64,000 bases of DNA from JBFWMG01 sp050251715 (GTDB lineage Bacteria; Desulfobacterota; Desulfovibrionia; Desulfovibrionales; Desulfovibrionaceae), in assembly GCA_050251715.1 (NCBI GenBank), contig JBFWMG010000007.1, forward strand, positions 1 to 64,000, read 5' to 3'. Below the pieces are notes generated by a model. That model was not told the DNA's origin. It saw only the letters and a program-made list of their open reading frames with translations, and searched no databases. Each line of letters begins with the position of its first letter. Position 1 is the first letter of the stretch. The position numbers were made by a program, and so were the translations under genes. This document shows positions 1 through 8,188 of this stretch, piece by piece.

Positions 1-15
1 CCCCCCCCCCCCCCC
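1..15. repeat. Homopolymer run of 15 C
   Basis: The window opens with fifteen C residues followed by four G, just downstream of the queF stop codon. The run may extend left of the window. Such a tract can be a true slippage-prone site or an assembly artefact; the sequence alone cannot tell. Confidence 0.6.
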
Positions 16-34
16 GGGGCTTTATTTTGAGGCG

Positions 35-538
35 CTACGCCCCGTGCCGCCCGGCCTCGCGCTTCCAGTCCGCCACCACCTCGCGGACCTTTGGGTACAG
101 CGCGGCGTCCTCCTTGTACCACTCCGCGAACACGTGCAGGAACGTGGCGCCGCGCGGGGAAAAGATACCCTTGACCCGGCACCACAGCGGATCGAGCGCG
201 GCCACGAAATCGTCGAGCATGGTGTTGGCGATGGTCTCCATGAACGACTGGTGGTTGCGGAAGGCGAACATGTAGAGCTTGAAACTCTTGGACTCCACGA
301 TGCGCTGGTCCGGGATGTACTCCACGATGATGGTGGCGAAGTCGGGCTGTCCGGTCTTGGGGCACAGGCTCGTGTACTCGGGAAACTCGATGCTCACGAT
401 GTAGGGCCGCCCCGGAAACTGGTTGGGAAACGTCTCCAGGATGCCCGCGTGCGGCCCGTCGAATTGGTAACCGCTTGCGCCGCCCTTGCCCAACGCCTGC
501 AAATGCTCGGTCTTGTCCGCGCTCTTGGTGCCTGCCAT
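35..538 (-). CDS. queF: NADPH-dependent 7-cyano-7-deazaguanine reductase QueF
   Basis: This is a 167-residue QueF of the short, single-domain (YkvM-like) type. It reduces the nitrile preQ0 to the amine preQ1 in the cytoplasm, the last step before queuosine precursor insertion into tRNA. The nucleophilic cysteine (about Cys59) lies in EYTSLCPKTGQPDF, with Asp66 as the proton donor. The family motif ESKSFKLY (82-89) is followed by the FRNHQSF segment. The ATG at 538 was chosen over longer upstream in-frame codons because GGAAGGAGG lies a few bases before it and the protein then has normal family length. The gene is divergent from the Maf-like gene and shows no link to the glycan loci. Confidence 0.95.
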   Translation of the reverse strand: MAGTKSADKTEHLQALGKGGASGYQFDGPHAGILETFPNQFPGRPYIVSIEFPEYTSLCPKTGQPDFATIIVEYIPDQRIVESKSFKLYMFAFRNHQSFMETIANTMLDDFVAALDPLWCRVKGIFSPRGATFLHVFAEWYKEDAALYPKVREVVADWKREAGRHGA

Positions 539-714
539 GTGTCCTCCTTCCCCGCGTCGCCGGGGGCGCGAATGTGGCACGTCGCGCACCGGAAGGCAAG
601 ACGCCCCGCCTGCCCTCCGCATGACGCGCCCGCCGCCGCGCTTGCCTGCTTGCCATCTTGCCGTTTGCCGCAAGCCCGGCCGTGTGGCACAGTGCGGCCA
701 CGCGGCGGCCGGGC

Positions 715-738
715 GGGACCGGGCTTGCGCCCGGTCCC
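715..738. repeat. Perfect 10-bp inverted repeat abutting the maf-like ATG
   Basis: GGGACCGGGC and GCCCGGTCCC face each other across the loop TTGC. The right arm ends exactly one base before the ATG at 739. There is no T-tract on either strand, so it does not look like an ordinary terminator. It would place a strong hairpin over the ribosome-binding region if translation starts at 739, or in the leader if it starts at 805. Confidence 0.7.
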
Positions 739-2556
739 ATGGCACCAAACTTGCTTTGCATCTCGCGTTGGAGCCAACATTTTGACCTGGAGCTGATTGA
801 ACGCATGAGCGCATGCAACTATCCCTGTGTCCTGGGGGAACTGAAAGAGGCGGACTGGCGCGGCGAGGCCGTGGTCGCCTTTGGCGGCGCCGTGGTGGAC
901 AGCGCCATCCCCGCCGACAAAACCATCCGCATAGCCTCCCCGTCGCCCCAGGCGCTGGCGGAACTCGCCGGCACGCTGCAACTGGATATCCTGCGCGGCG
1001 GCATCGTGTTCGTGCTGCCCCCTGACAGGGACAGCGTGGACATGGCATGGGTGCTGGAAACTCAAAAGGTGCTCCTGCACGCCCACTACAAATACATCCT
1101 TTTTCCCAATTTTTCCCACGCCACCGCCGACCCCATGGGCGTGCGCACGGAAACCATCCCGGATCTTCTCCGTGAAATAAATGTGTTACGCAACTATCCG
1201 TGGCTGTTCAGCTCCCCCATTGCCGACAAGCTGGCCGCCACACGCCTGGGCATGCCCGTCATCCTGCTGCTGCCCGGCCCATCGATACATGAGATCGTGC
1301 CCCATCTGCCCGCCTTGCGCGAGCGATGTCTCGTGGCCTGCATCGCCAAAACCGTCCACGCGTGCGTGTCCGTCGGCGTGATGCCGGATTTCGTGATCCA
1401 GCTCGACACCTTCCAGATGCAACGGCATTATTTCGACGCCCTGCCGCCCATGCCGGACACCGTGCTCGTGCCGCTTTCCATCGCGCCCTTCCACTCCTAT
1501 GCCCACAAATTCAAGGGCGTGGTCATGATGGACAGCTTCAACCTGGAGCTGTTGCCCAACCGGGCCCGCCTGCGCGAAAGCTACGTCAGCAGCCTGACCG
1601 GCCTCATGGGGCTGGCCGAGGCGCTGCACGCCCCGCACGCCTTCCTGGCCGGAGCCAATCTCTCCACACCGCTGCCGCCCGAACTCCATCCCCTGTGGCG
1701 CGGCAAGCCCGAGCCCTTGCCCATTGTCCCACGGGAAATTGAATGTCTTTTGAGCAGTCGCGACGACACCGTGGTGCACGGCCATAGATGGTACATCGCC
1801 ACCGCCGTGGAAGCCGATTTCTTCGCAAGCACCATTGCCAAGACCACGGGCACCCGCTTTTACAGCACATCGGACTCCACCCTGCTGTCACGGCAATGGT
1901 TTCCGCACATGGACCTGGACGCCATGCTCGCGCTGCCCCCCTTGGACCGGCAACGGTTTCAGGAGACCATGGACCACGTGCTGGCGCAACGGGAAACCAT
2001 TGACATCACCAAGACACGCATTCAATTGCTGAAAAAGTTTGGCGAGATACGCCAGATGGCACGCCACTACGCCATGCGGGGTGACCCGGCGGTGGATACC
2101 GCCCTGCGCGACCACGTGTACACCAAGGCTGCGGCCACCATGCGCGACGCGCCCGTGGGCGACCACCCGGACGTGCTGGGCGTGGCCGAGCGGCTGTGCG
2201 GCGCCTGGCGCGGCGCCCTGAACGAGGCGCGGCTGCTGGTGCTGGCCCTGACCGCCGCAAAACGCGGCACCCCCCTGCCCCTCTTGTGCATGGCGGACGA
2301 AATCGAGCCGCTCACAGCGCTCCTGGCCCGTTATGTGCCGGGCGCCACATGGTCCCCGTGCTGCTTCGTGCCCAATCCGGCTCTTGTCTTTCCGAAGGGC
2401 GAGGCCATATCGTACAAGCAGGCGCTGGAATGGCTGGCCGCGCAGCAGGCGGTGTTCGCCTCGCCGCGCATGATGCGCGAGTTCGCCTACATCCTCGACC
2501 TCGCGCCCAGCGAAAACATTTTCGACCTCCGCCACATCGCCGGAGCCAACGCATAG
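739..2556 (+). CDS. Maf/DUF115-family motility-associated glycosyltransferase-like protein
   Basis: About 605 residues. The central part (roughly 170-390) matches what is known of the DUF115/MptE-like domain of Maf proteins: a hydrophobic strand then LLLPGPSIHE, a VACIAKTVHAC strand, and MPDFVIQLD. Maf proteins transfer nonulosonic acids to flagellin in the cytoplasm, though some DUF115 proteins have other roles. The start is uncertain. The ATG at 739 follows a hairpin and lacks a clear ribosome site; an ATG at 805 has GGAG twelve bases upstream; a TTG at 658 is also in frame. The stop lies 8 nt before the next gene, so it heads a three-gene unit with CDP-polyol functions. The nonulosonate locus 18 kb away is a plausible source of its donor (inference). 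Confidence 0.8.
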   Translation: MAPNLLCISRWSQHFDLELIERMSACNYPCVLGELKEADWRGEAVVAFGGAVVDSAIPADKTIRIASPSPQALAELAGTLQLDILRGGIVFVLPPDRDSVDMAWVLETQKVLLHAHYKYILFPNFSHATADPMGVRTETIPDLLREINVLRNYPWLFSSPIADKLAATRLGMPVILLLPGPSIHEIVPHLPALRERCLVACIAKTVHACVSVGVMPDFVIQLDTFQMQRHYFDALPPMPDTVLVPLSIAPFHSYAHKFKGVVMMDSFNLELLPNRARLRESYVSSLTGLMGLAEALHAPHAFLAGANLSTPLPPELHPLWRGKPEPLPIVPREIECLLSSRDDTVVHGHRWYIATAVEADFFASTIAKTTGTRFYSTSDSTLLSRQWFPHMDLDAMLALPPLDRQRFQETMDHVLAQRETIDITKTRIQLLKKFGEIRQMARHYAMRGDPAVDTALRDHVYTKAAATMRDAPVGDHPDVLGVAERLCGAWRGALNEARLLVLALTAAKRGTPLPLLCMADEIEPLTALLARYVPGATWSPCCFVPNPALVFPKGEAISYKQALEWLAAQQAVFASPRMMREFAYILDLAPSENIFDLRHIAGANA

Positions 2557-2564
2557 GGGGACGT

Positions 2565-3947
2565 ATGGACAGACCCAAGCGCTACTGCATCCTCCTGGCC
2601 GCCGGGTCGGGAAACCGCATGAAGTTTCCCACGCCCAAGCAGTTCCTCAAGCTGGCCGGGCGCACCGTCATAGAGCACACCCTGGACGCGGTGGACGCCC
2701 ACCCCGATGTGGATGAGATATTCATCGTCATCGAAAGCGTATACCGCTCCTTTCTCGAGGAAATCCTGCTGCGCAACAGTTTCGCCAAGGTCACCAAGAT
2801 CATCAACGGCGGCGCCACGCGGCGCGAAAGCTCGGCGGCGGGCATCTTCGCCGTGGAGGAGGACGACGCACTGGTGCTGCTGCACGACGCGGTGCGCCCC
2901 TTCCTGAGCCAGAAAATCATAGCCGACTGCTATGCCGCCCTGGCCGGGCACGTGTCCGTGGACGTGGCCATCCCCGCCGTGGACACCATCATCGAGGTGG
3001 ACGGCAGGGACTGCATCACCGACATTCCCAAGCGCGCCAACCTGCGCCGGGGCCAGACGCCCCAGGGCTTCCACGCGGGCGTGCTGCGCCAGGCGCACCA
3101 GCGCGCCATGGCCGACCCCGCCGTGGAGGTGACCGACGACTGCGGCCTGATCCTGCGCTACGGCCTGGGCGACGTGTTCGTGGTGCCGGGCGACGAACGC
3201 AACATCAAGATCACCTATCCCGAAGACCTGTACCTGGCGGACAAGATATTCCAGCTGAACACGGTGTCCGTGGACTACGCCCGCATCCGCGACACGCTGG
3301 CCGACAAGGTGGTGGCGGTATTCGGCGCCAGCCGGGGCATCGGCGAGCACATCATGGACTTGGGCCGCGAACGCGGTGCGCACATGTACGGATTTTCGCG
3401 CCACAACGGCGTGGACGTGCGCGACTACCGTGCCGTGCGCCAGGCGCTGGAAACGGTCCACGCCGCCGCCGGGCGCATCGACGCCGTGGTCAACACGGCG
3501 GCGGTGCTGCGCTCCGGCACGCTGCTGGGGCGGCACATCGATGACATCGAGCAGGAAATCGCCATCAACTACCAGGGGTCGGTCAACGTCATCAAGGCCA
3601 GCCTGACCTTTCTCAAGGCGTCGCGGGGCTCCGTGGCGCTGTTCACCTCCAGCTCCTACACCAGGGGGCGGGCGCTCTACACCATCTACTCCTCCACCAA
3701 GGCGGCGGTGGTGAACCTGGTGCAGGGCGTGGCCGAGGAACTGCACGCGGACGGCGTGCGCATCAACGCCATCAACCCCGAACGAACCAACACCCCCATG
3801 CGCCGGGAAAACTTTGGCGTGGAACCCCCGGAAAGCCTGCTGGCGCCCGAGGCCGTGGCCCAGGCGACCCTGGACACGCTCATGGCCGACTTCTCCGGCA
3901 TGGTGGTGGACGTGCGGCGCAAACCAGGAGACTCCCATGACCATTGA
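2565..3947 (+). CDS. Fused IspD-like cytidylyltransferase / short-chain dehydrogenase (CDP-ribitol synthase type)
   Basis: A 460-residue two-domain enzyme. Residues 1-230 are an IspD/TarI-type cytidylyltransferase (LLAAGSGNRM, KQFLKLAGR, LHDAVRPF, TPQGFH, TDDCGLILRYG). Residues about 245-455 are an SDR domain with the NAD(P)-binding GASRGIGEH and the YxxxK pair in YSSTKAA preceded by TSSSYT. This order and length match Haemophilus Acs1/Bcs1, which reduce ribulose-5-phosphate to ribitol-5-phosphate and make CDP-ribitol. A different polyol cannot be excluded. The ATG follows a GGGGG run; the end overlaps the next gene by 11 nt, consistent with coupled synthesis of donor and transferase. Confidence 0.88.
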   Translation: MDRPKRYCILLAAGSGNRMKFPTPKQFLKLAGRTVIEHTLDAVDAHPDVDEIFIVIESVYRSFLEEILLRNSFAKVTKIINGGATRRESSAAGIFAVEEDDALVLLHDAVRPFLSQKIIADCYAALAGHVSVDVAIPAVDTIIEVDGRDCITDIPKRANLRRGQTPQGFHAGVLRQAHQRAMADPAVEVTDDCGLILRYGLGDVFVVPGDERNIKITYPEDLYLADKIFQLNTVSVDYARIRDTLADKVVAVFGASRGIGEHIMDLGRERGAHMYGFSRHNGVDVRDYRAVRQALETVHAAAGRIDAVVNTAAVLRSGTLLGRHIDDIEQEIAINYQGSVNVIKASLTFLKASRGSVALFTSSSYTRGRALYTIYSSTKAAVVNLVQGVAEELHADGVRINAINPERTNTPMRRENFGVEPPESLLAPEAVAQATLDTLMADFSGMVVDVRRKPGDSHDH

Positions 3948-5112
3948 CGCCAAGGTGCAGGCCAAACTGGCCCGGCTGGCGGAGCTGATGCCCAAACAGC
4001 CGGACACCTACGTCTTCATCGGCCAGGGCGGCGGACGATTCGTGGGCAACGTCAAGTACCTGTTCCAGCACTTCGCGCGACACCGGCCCGATGTGCGCAG
4101 CTACTTCCTGACCAGCTTCAGCGCCGTGGCCAAACTGCTGCGCGGCAACGGGCTGCCCACGCTGCTCTTTCCCGACAGCCGGGCCGTGGAAACCCTTGCC
4201 TCTGCGGGCACCGTGGTGGTGGACGCCTTCGAGTTCAAACACGAGGCGTGGGCGCCGCTGGTGCGCAACACCCGCATCATCCAGCTGTGGCATGGGGTGG
4301 GATTCAAGAAAATCGGCATGATGGAAAAGGACATGGCCGTGGCGGGCAGCTATACGCCCGACGAGATCGACGCACTCTACTCCGGCTACCATACCGTGGT
4401 GTCCACCTCCCCCTTCTACGTGGACGAGGTGTTCCGCAAGGCCTTTCGGGCCGAGCATTTCGTGGACCTGGGCTACCCGCGCAACGACGCCCTGTTCCGG
4501 CGGCCCACCAAGGACGACGTACTCACCGCCGACATGGAGACCTTCCAGCGCATTGCCTCCCTGCGCAAGGCGCGGCGCGTGGTGCTCTACGCCCCCACCT
4601 TCCGCGACAAGGTGGGCAACCCCATTGGCGCAAACGCCCTCGACTTCAAGAAGCTGCACGCGTTTCTGGATGCGGCGGGCCTGCACATGGTCATCAAGGC
4701 GCACCATCTGACCACGATCGAGGCAGACTCCTCCCTGCCGCACATATCCTTCTACGCCAACGACAGCGACGTCTACCCCTTCATGCCCATGGTGGATGCC
4801 ATGCTCACGGACTATTCCTCCATCTACATGGACTACCTGCTGCTCGACCGGCCCGTGGTCTTCTTCTGCCCGGACTATGACGAATACGTGCGCAACAACC
4901 GCGAATTCCAGTTCCCCTACGACACCATGACCCCCGGCCCCCAATGCCGCACCCAGGACGAACTGCACGCCGCGCTCGAACGCGCCGCCACAGGCGACGA
5001 CGGCTTCGCGGCCCAACGCGCCGCCCTGCGCGGCAAGGCGTTCGCGCACCAGGACGGCGGATCCGCGCAGCGCATCGCCGACTACCTGTGCGGCCCACGC
5101 CCCCAGGCGTAG
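3937..5112 (+). CDS. CDP-glycerol/CDP-ribitol phosphotransferase family protein
   Basis: A 391-residue member of the TagB/TagF/TarK glycerophosphotransferase family, which moves a polyol-phosphate from a CDP donor to a growing chain or sugar. Family marks include IIQLWHGVGFKKIG (about 110-123), the STSPFY segment, LGYPRNDALF, LYAPTFRD, KAHHL and the C-terminal TDYSSIYMDYLLLDRPVVFF. AGGAG lies 6 nt before the ATG at 3937, inside the end of the preceding CDP-ribitol synthase gene, so the two are translationally coupled and probably act in sequence. No membrane segment is visible; the enzyme would be cytoplasmic or peripheral. The acceptor is unknown. Confidence 0.88.
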   Translation: MTIDAKVQAKLARLAELMPKQPDTYVFIGQGGGRFVGNVKYLFQHFARHRPDVRSYFLTSFSAVAKLLRGNGLPTLLFPDSRAVETLASAGTVVVDAFEFKHEAWAPLVRNTRIIQLWHGVGFKKIGMMEKDMAVAGSYTPDEIDALYSGYHTVVSTSPFYVDEVFRKAFRAEHFVDLGYPRNDALFRRPTKDDVLTADMETFQRIASLRKARRVVLYAPTFRDKVGNPIGANALDFKKLHAFLDAAGLHMVIKAHHLTTIEADSSLPHISFYANDSDVYPFMPMVDAMLTDYSSIYMDYLLLDRPVVFFCPDYDEYVRNNREFQFPYDTMTPGPQCRTQDELHAALERAATGDDGFAAQRAALRGKAFAHQDGGSAQRIADYLCGPRPQA

Positions 5113-5148
5113 CCGCCAGGCGGCACGCCCCGCCGCGCGCCCGCACGC

Positions 5149-5184
5149 AAAAAACCGCCCAGGATCCTTCGGGATCCTGGGCGG
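5149..5184 (-). terminator. Rho-independent terminator for proVWX
   Basis: A perfect 13-bp stem (CCGCCCAGGATCC and its complement) with a TTCG loop lies between the convergent CDP-polyol transferase and proX genes. On the minus strand it is followed by six T, so it should end the proVWX transcript; the stem may also slow plus-strand transcription. Confidence 0.9.
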
Positions 5185-5214
5185 TTCCATGTGCAATGCG
5201 CTATGGCGGAAAGG

Positions 5215-6069
5215 CTATTTACCCATCCACTTGGCCACCTGGGCCTTGTTCTCCTTGATGAAACGCTTGGCGTTTTCGTAGCGGTCGGCGCCCTTTTCCG
5301 CGTTCCAGGCCATGACCATCTGCAACTGGTTGGGGCTTTCCCACTTGAAGTTCTTGAAAAAGGCATACACCTCGGGCATGTCCTTATCCAAGCCCTTGCG
5401 CACGACGGTGTCGATGTGCTCTTCCTCGCCCAGCACCTTCTTGGGATCGGCCAGATACTTCAGATCCCACTTGCCGAACATCCAATGCGGCGACCACGCG
5501 GTCACCACCACCCACTTCTTGTGCTTGATGGCGTCGGCGAGCGCGGCGGTCATGGTCGCGCCGCTGCCTTCCATGAGTTCCAGCTTGTCCAGGCCGTAGG
5601 CCTTCATGGCGTCGGCGGACAGGCGCATGAGCCCGGAGCCGGGGTCGATGCCGATGATCTTGCCGTCCAGCTTGTCGGCGTTCGCGTTGAGGTCCGCAAT
5701 GGACTCGGCGGTGACGTAGGAGGGCACGGCCCAGCCGAGCTTGGCGCCGGTGGCAATGACCGTCAGGTCTTCGACCTTGTCCTTGACCTTGGCGAAATAG
5801 TCGGCATGGGTCACGGGCAGCCAGGCGGTGACCATGGCGTCCACGTCGCCGGTGCCCACGGCCTGCCACATGGCCGCGCCGCCCACGGCCAGGATTTCCA
5901 CATCATAGCCCATCCGCTCCAGCGCGACCTTGGCCACGTTGGTGCTCGCCGCGGCGCAATCCCACTCCACATAGGCGATGCGCACCTTGCCCTTTCCGGC
6001 AAAGGCCGCCCCAGTCAGCACCAGGGTCAACGCCACGGCGCAAACCACGATTTTCAGGATGTTTTTCAC
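5215..6069 (-). CDS. proX: Glycine betaine/proline ABC transporter substrate-binding protein ProX
   Basis: A 284-residue periplasmic binding protein (OpuAC/ProX domain). Residues 1-24 form a signal peptide ending AFA before GKGKVRIAYVEWDCA; no lipobox is present. Trp-rich segments such as TAWSPHWMFGKWDLKYL resemble the aromatic cage that binds the quaternary ammonium group. A GTG at 6069 is chosen because AGGAGG lies six bases before it; an upstream in-frame ATG at 6087 would place that same ribosome site inside the coding region. It is the last gene of proV-proW-proX, 28 nt downstream of proW, and is followed by a strong terminator. Confidence 0.93.
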   Translation of the reverse strand: MKNILKIVVCAVALTLVLTGAAFAGKGKVRIAYVEWDCAAASTNVAKVALERMGYDVEILAVGGAAMWQAVGTGDVDAMVTAWLPVTHADYFAKVKDKVEDLTVIATGAKLGWAVPSYVTAESIADLNANADKLDGKIIGIDPGSGLMRLSADAMKAYGLDKLELMEGSGATMTAALADAIKHKKWVVVTAWSPHWMFGKWDLKYLADPKKVLGEEEHIDTVVRKGLDKDMPEVYAFFKNFKWESPNQLQMVMAWNAEKGADRYENAKRFIKENKAQVAKWMGK

Positions 6070-6097
6070 AACACGCCTCCTTTTCATTGTATTATTG

Positions 6098-6928
6098 CTA
6101 CTTGCGCGTGCCGATCTTTTGCAGCACGCGGTCCAGAATCATGGCCACTATGACAATGCCGAGCCCCGCCTCAAAGCCGCGCCCCATCTGCAAGCGCTGG
6201 ATGGCGCGCCACACCTCGCCGCCCAGCCCCTTGGCCCCGATCATGGCGGCGATGACCACCATGGACAGGGCGAGCATCACGGTCTGGTTCACGCCCGCCA
6301 TGATGGTGGGCATGGCCAGGGGGAATTCCAGCTTGACCAGCTTTTGCCACCGGCTTGAGCCAAAGGCGTCGGCGCACTCCACCAGTTCGGCCGGCACCTG
6401 CCGGATGCCGAGACAGGTGAGCCGGATGGCGGGCGGCATGGCGAAAATCACGGTGGAAAAGATGGCCGCCACCTTGCCCAGGCCAAAAAAGGGAATGGCC
6501 GGAATGAGATAGACAAAGGCGGGCATGGTCTGCATGACGTCGAGCACCGGCATGACCACACGATGCACCCCCCGGAACATGGCCGCGCCAACGCCCAACG
6601 GCACGCCTATGGCCAGGGCGGTGAGGGTGGCGATGCACACCAGGGCGAGCGTGGACACCGTGGCCTCCCACAAGCCCAGGTTCCAGATGAGACCAAGGCC
6701 CGCTGCGGCGACAATGCCCAAACGCGGGCTGCGCGCCAGCCGCCATGCGACGACGGCTGCCAGCAGGATGAAGAGCCAGGGGGGAATGAAGAGCATGCCG
6801 CCCTCAAGCCCGGCCAGGCCCACCTCCATGGTCTTGGAAAAGGCCTTGGTGATGAAGGCGAAGTGCTCGACCAGAAAATCGATGCACACTTCAATGCCAT
6901 CGCCCAGCGGAAGACGTGGAATAAGCAT
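6098..6928 (-). CDS. proW: Glycine betaine ABC transporter permease ProW
   Basis: A 276-residue inner-membrane permease of the OpuAB/ProW type. About seven hydrophobic segments are visible (for example FIPPWLFILLAAVVAW and ATLTALAIGVPLGVG). The cytoplasmic EAA-like loop that docks to the ATPase reads QVPAELVECADAFGSSRWQ. It forms the channel for the osmoprotectant delivered by ProX and is driven by ProV. Its ATG overlaps the proV stop codon by one base (TGATG), so translation is coupled. Confidence 0.95.
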   Translation of the reverse strand: MLIPRLPLGDGIEVCIDFLVEHFAFITKAFSKTMEVGLAGLEGGMLFIPPWLFILLAAVVAWRLARSPRLGIVAAAGLGLIWNLGLWEATVSTLALVCIATLTALAIGVPLGVGAAMFRGVHRVVMPVLDVMQTMPAFVYLIPAIPFFGLGKVAAIFSTVIFAMPPAIRLTCLGIRQVPAELVECADAFGSSRWQKLVKLEFPLAMPTIMAGVNQTVMLALSMVVIAAMIGAKGLGGEVWRAIQRLQMGRGFEAGLGIVIVAMILDRVLQKIGTRK

Positions 6929-8121
6929 CAGTTGCGCCCCCTTTCGGCAATGGCGCCCAGAAGCGTGCCGCGCACGATCACCCCTTTGAGTTTACGATCC
7001 TCGTTCACCACGGCCAATGGATAGGGCAGGTCGTGCAGGATGTTGATGAGCTCCGTGGCGGGCGTTTCCACCGTGACGGTAATGATGCCGTCGCGCATGA
7101 TGGCGGGGATGTCCTTTTCGCCGCGCTCGATCTGGGACGCGCACGCCTCGGCGGTGACCACGCCCACCACGCGATGGGCGTGGTCGAGCACAAAGAGGCT
7201 GGACACGCCTTCCTTGCGCATCTTGCGCAGGCAGGCGCGCGGTCCGTCATGTTCCAGAAAGGCCACGGCCTTGGCCTTTTCCATGACCGATTCGGCCGTG
7301 AGCACCTTGGTGATGTCCACCTCGGCCACAAAGCGCGCCACGTAGTCGTCGGCGGGCGCGGTAAGGATCTCCTCGGGCGTGCCTATCTGCACGAGGGCGC
7401 CGTCCTTCATGAGCACGATGCGGTCGCCGAGCTTGAGCGCCTCATCCAGGTCGTGGCTGATGAACACGATGGTCTTTTTGACGCGGTTCTGCAGGTCGAT
7501 GAGTTCATCCTGCATGTCGCGGCGGATGAGGGGGTCGAGCGCGCTGAATGCCTCGTCCATGAGCAGCACGTCGGGATCCAGGGCAAGGGCGCGGGCCAGG
7601 CCCACGCGTTGCTGCATGCCGCCGGACAGTTGGCCCGGGAACTGGTCCTCCCACCCCTTGAGGCCCACCTGTTCCAGGGCGGCCATGGCCTTTTCGCGGC
7701 GCAGGGCGGGGTCCCCCCCCTGCACCTCAAGGCCGTATTCGGCGTTGCGGCACACGGAACGATGGGGGAACAGGGCGAAATTCTGGAAGACCATACCCAG
7801 TTTGCGCTGCCGCAGGGCGCGGAGTTCTTCCGGCGACATGGCGGTGACATCCTCGCCATCCAGGAATATCTGGCCGGAGGTGGGCTCGATGAGCCGGTTG
7901 ATGCAGCGCACGAGGGTGGATTTGCCGCTGCCGGAAAGGCCCATGACCACGACGATTTCGCCAGCCGCGACGGTGAAGGACGCACTTGCCACGCCCACGC
8001 CGCACCCCGTTTTCGCCAGGATGTCTTGCTTGGTGGCGCCCTGTTCGAGCAGGGCGAGCGCCTCTTCGGGATGAGGGCCGAATACCTTGCTGATATTTCT
8101 GATTTCGATCTTTGCCTGCAT
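6928..8121 (-). CDS. proV: Glycine betaine ABC transporter ATP-binding protein ProV
   Basis: A 397-residue ATPase. The Walker A motif is GLSGSGKST, the Q-loop is in VFQNFALFPH, the signature is LSGGMQQRVGLARAL, the Walker B is DVLLMDEAFSALDP and the switch His is in FISHDLDEA. The C-terminal 110 residues form a CBS pair, as in the OpuA/ProV subfamily, where it senses ionic strength. It is the first gene of the operon. GAGG lies 5 nt before the ATG, and a near-consensus promoter sits 39 nt upstream of it. Confidence 0.96.
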   Translation of the reverse strand: MQAKIEIRNISKVFGPHPEEALALLEQGATKQDILAKTGCGVGVASASFTVAAGEIVVVMGLSGSGKSTLVRCINRLIEPTSGQIFLDGEDVTAMSPEELRALRQRKLGMVFQNFALFPHRSVCRNAEYGLEVQGGDPALRREKAMAALEQVGLKGWEDQFPGQLSGGMQQRVGLARALALDPDVLLMDEAFSALDPLIRRDMQDELIDLQNRVKKTIVFISHDLDEALKLGDRIVLMKDGALVQIGTPEEILTAPADDYVARFVAEVDITKVLTAESVMEKAKAVAFLEHDGPRACLRKMRKEGVSSLFVLDHAHRVVGVVTAEACASQIERGEKDIPAIMRDGIITVTVETPATELINILHDLPYPLAVVNEDRKLKGVIVRGTLLGAIAERGRN

Positions 8122-8159
8122 GAAGCCTCGTTTTTATGGGTTACCTTTGAAAAAAGGAA

Positions 8160-8188
8160 ATCATACACGTCGCATTTCATTATGTCAA
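8160..8188 (-). promoter_or_regulatory. Sigma-70 promoter of proVWX
   Basis: Read on the minus strand: TTGACA (8188-8183), a 17-bp spacer, then TATGAT (8165-8160). This differs from consensus at one position of the -10 box, and transcription should start near 8153, giving a leader of about 30 nt. The flanking DNA is very AT-rich. Confidence 0.85.
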
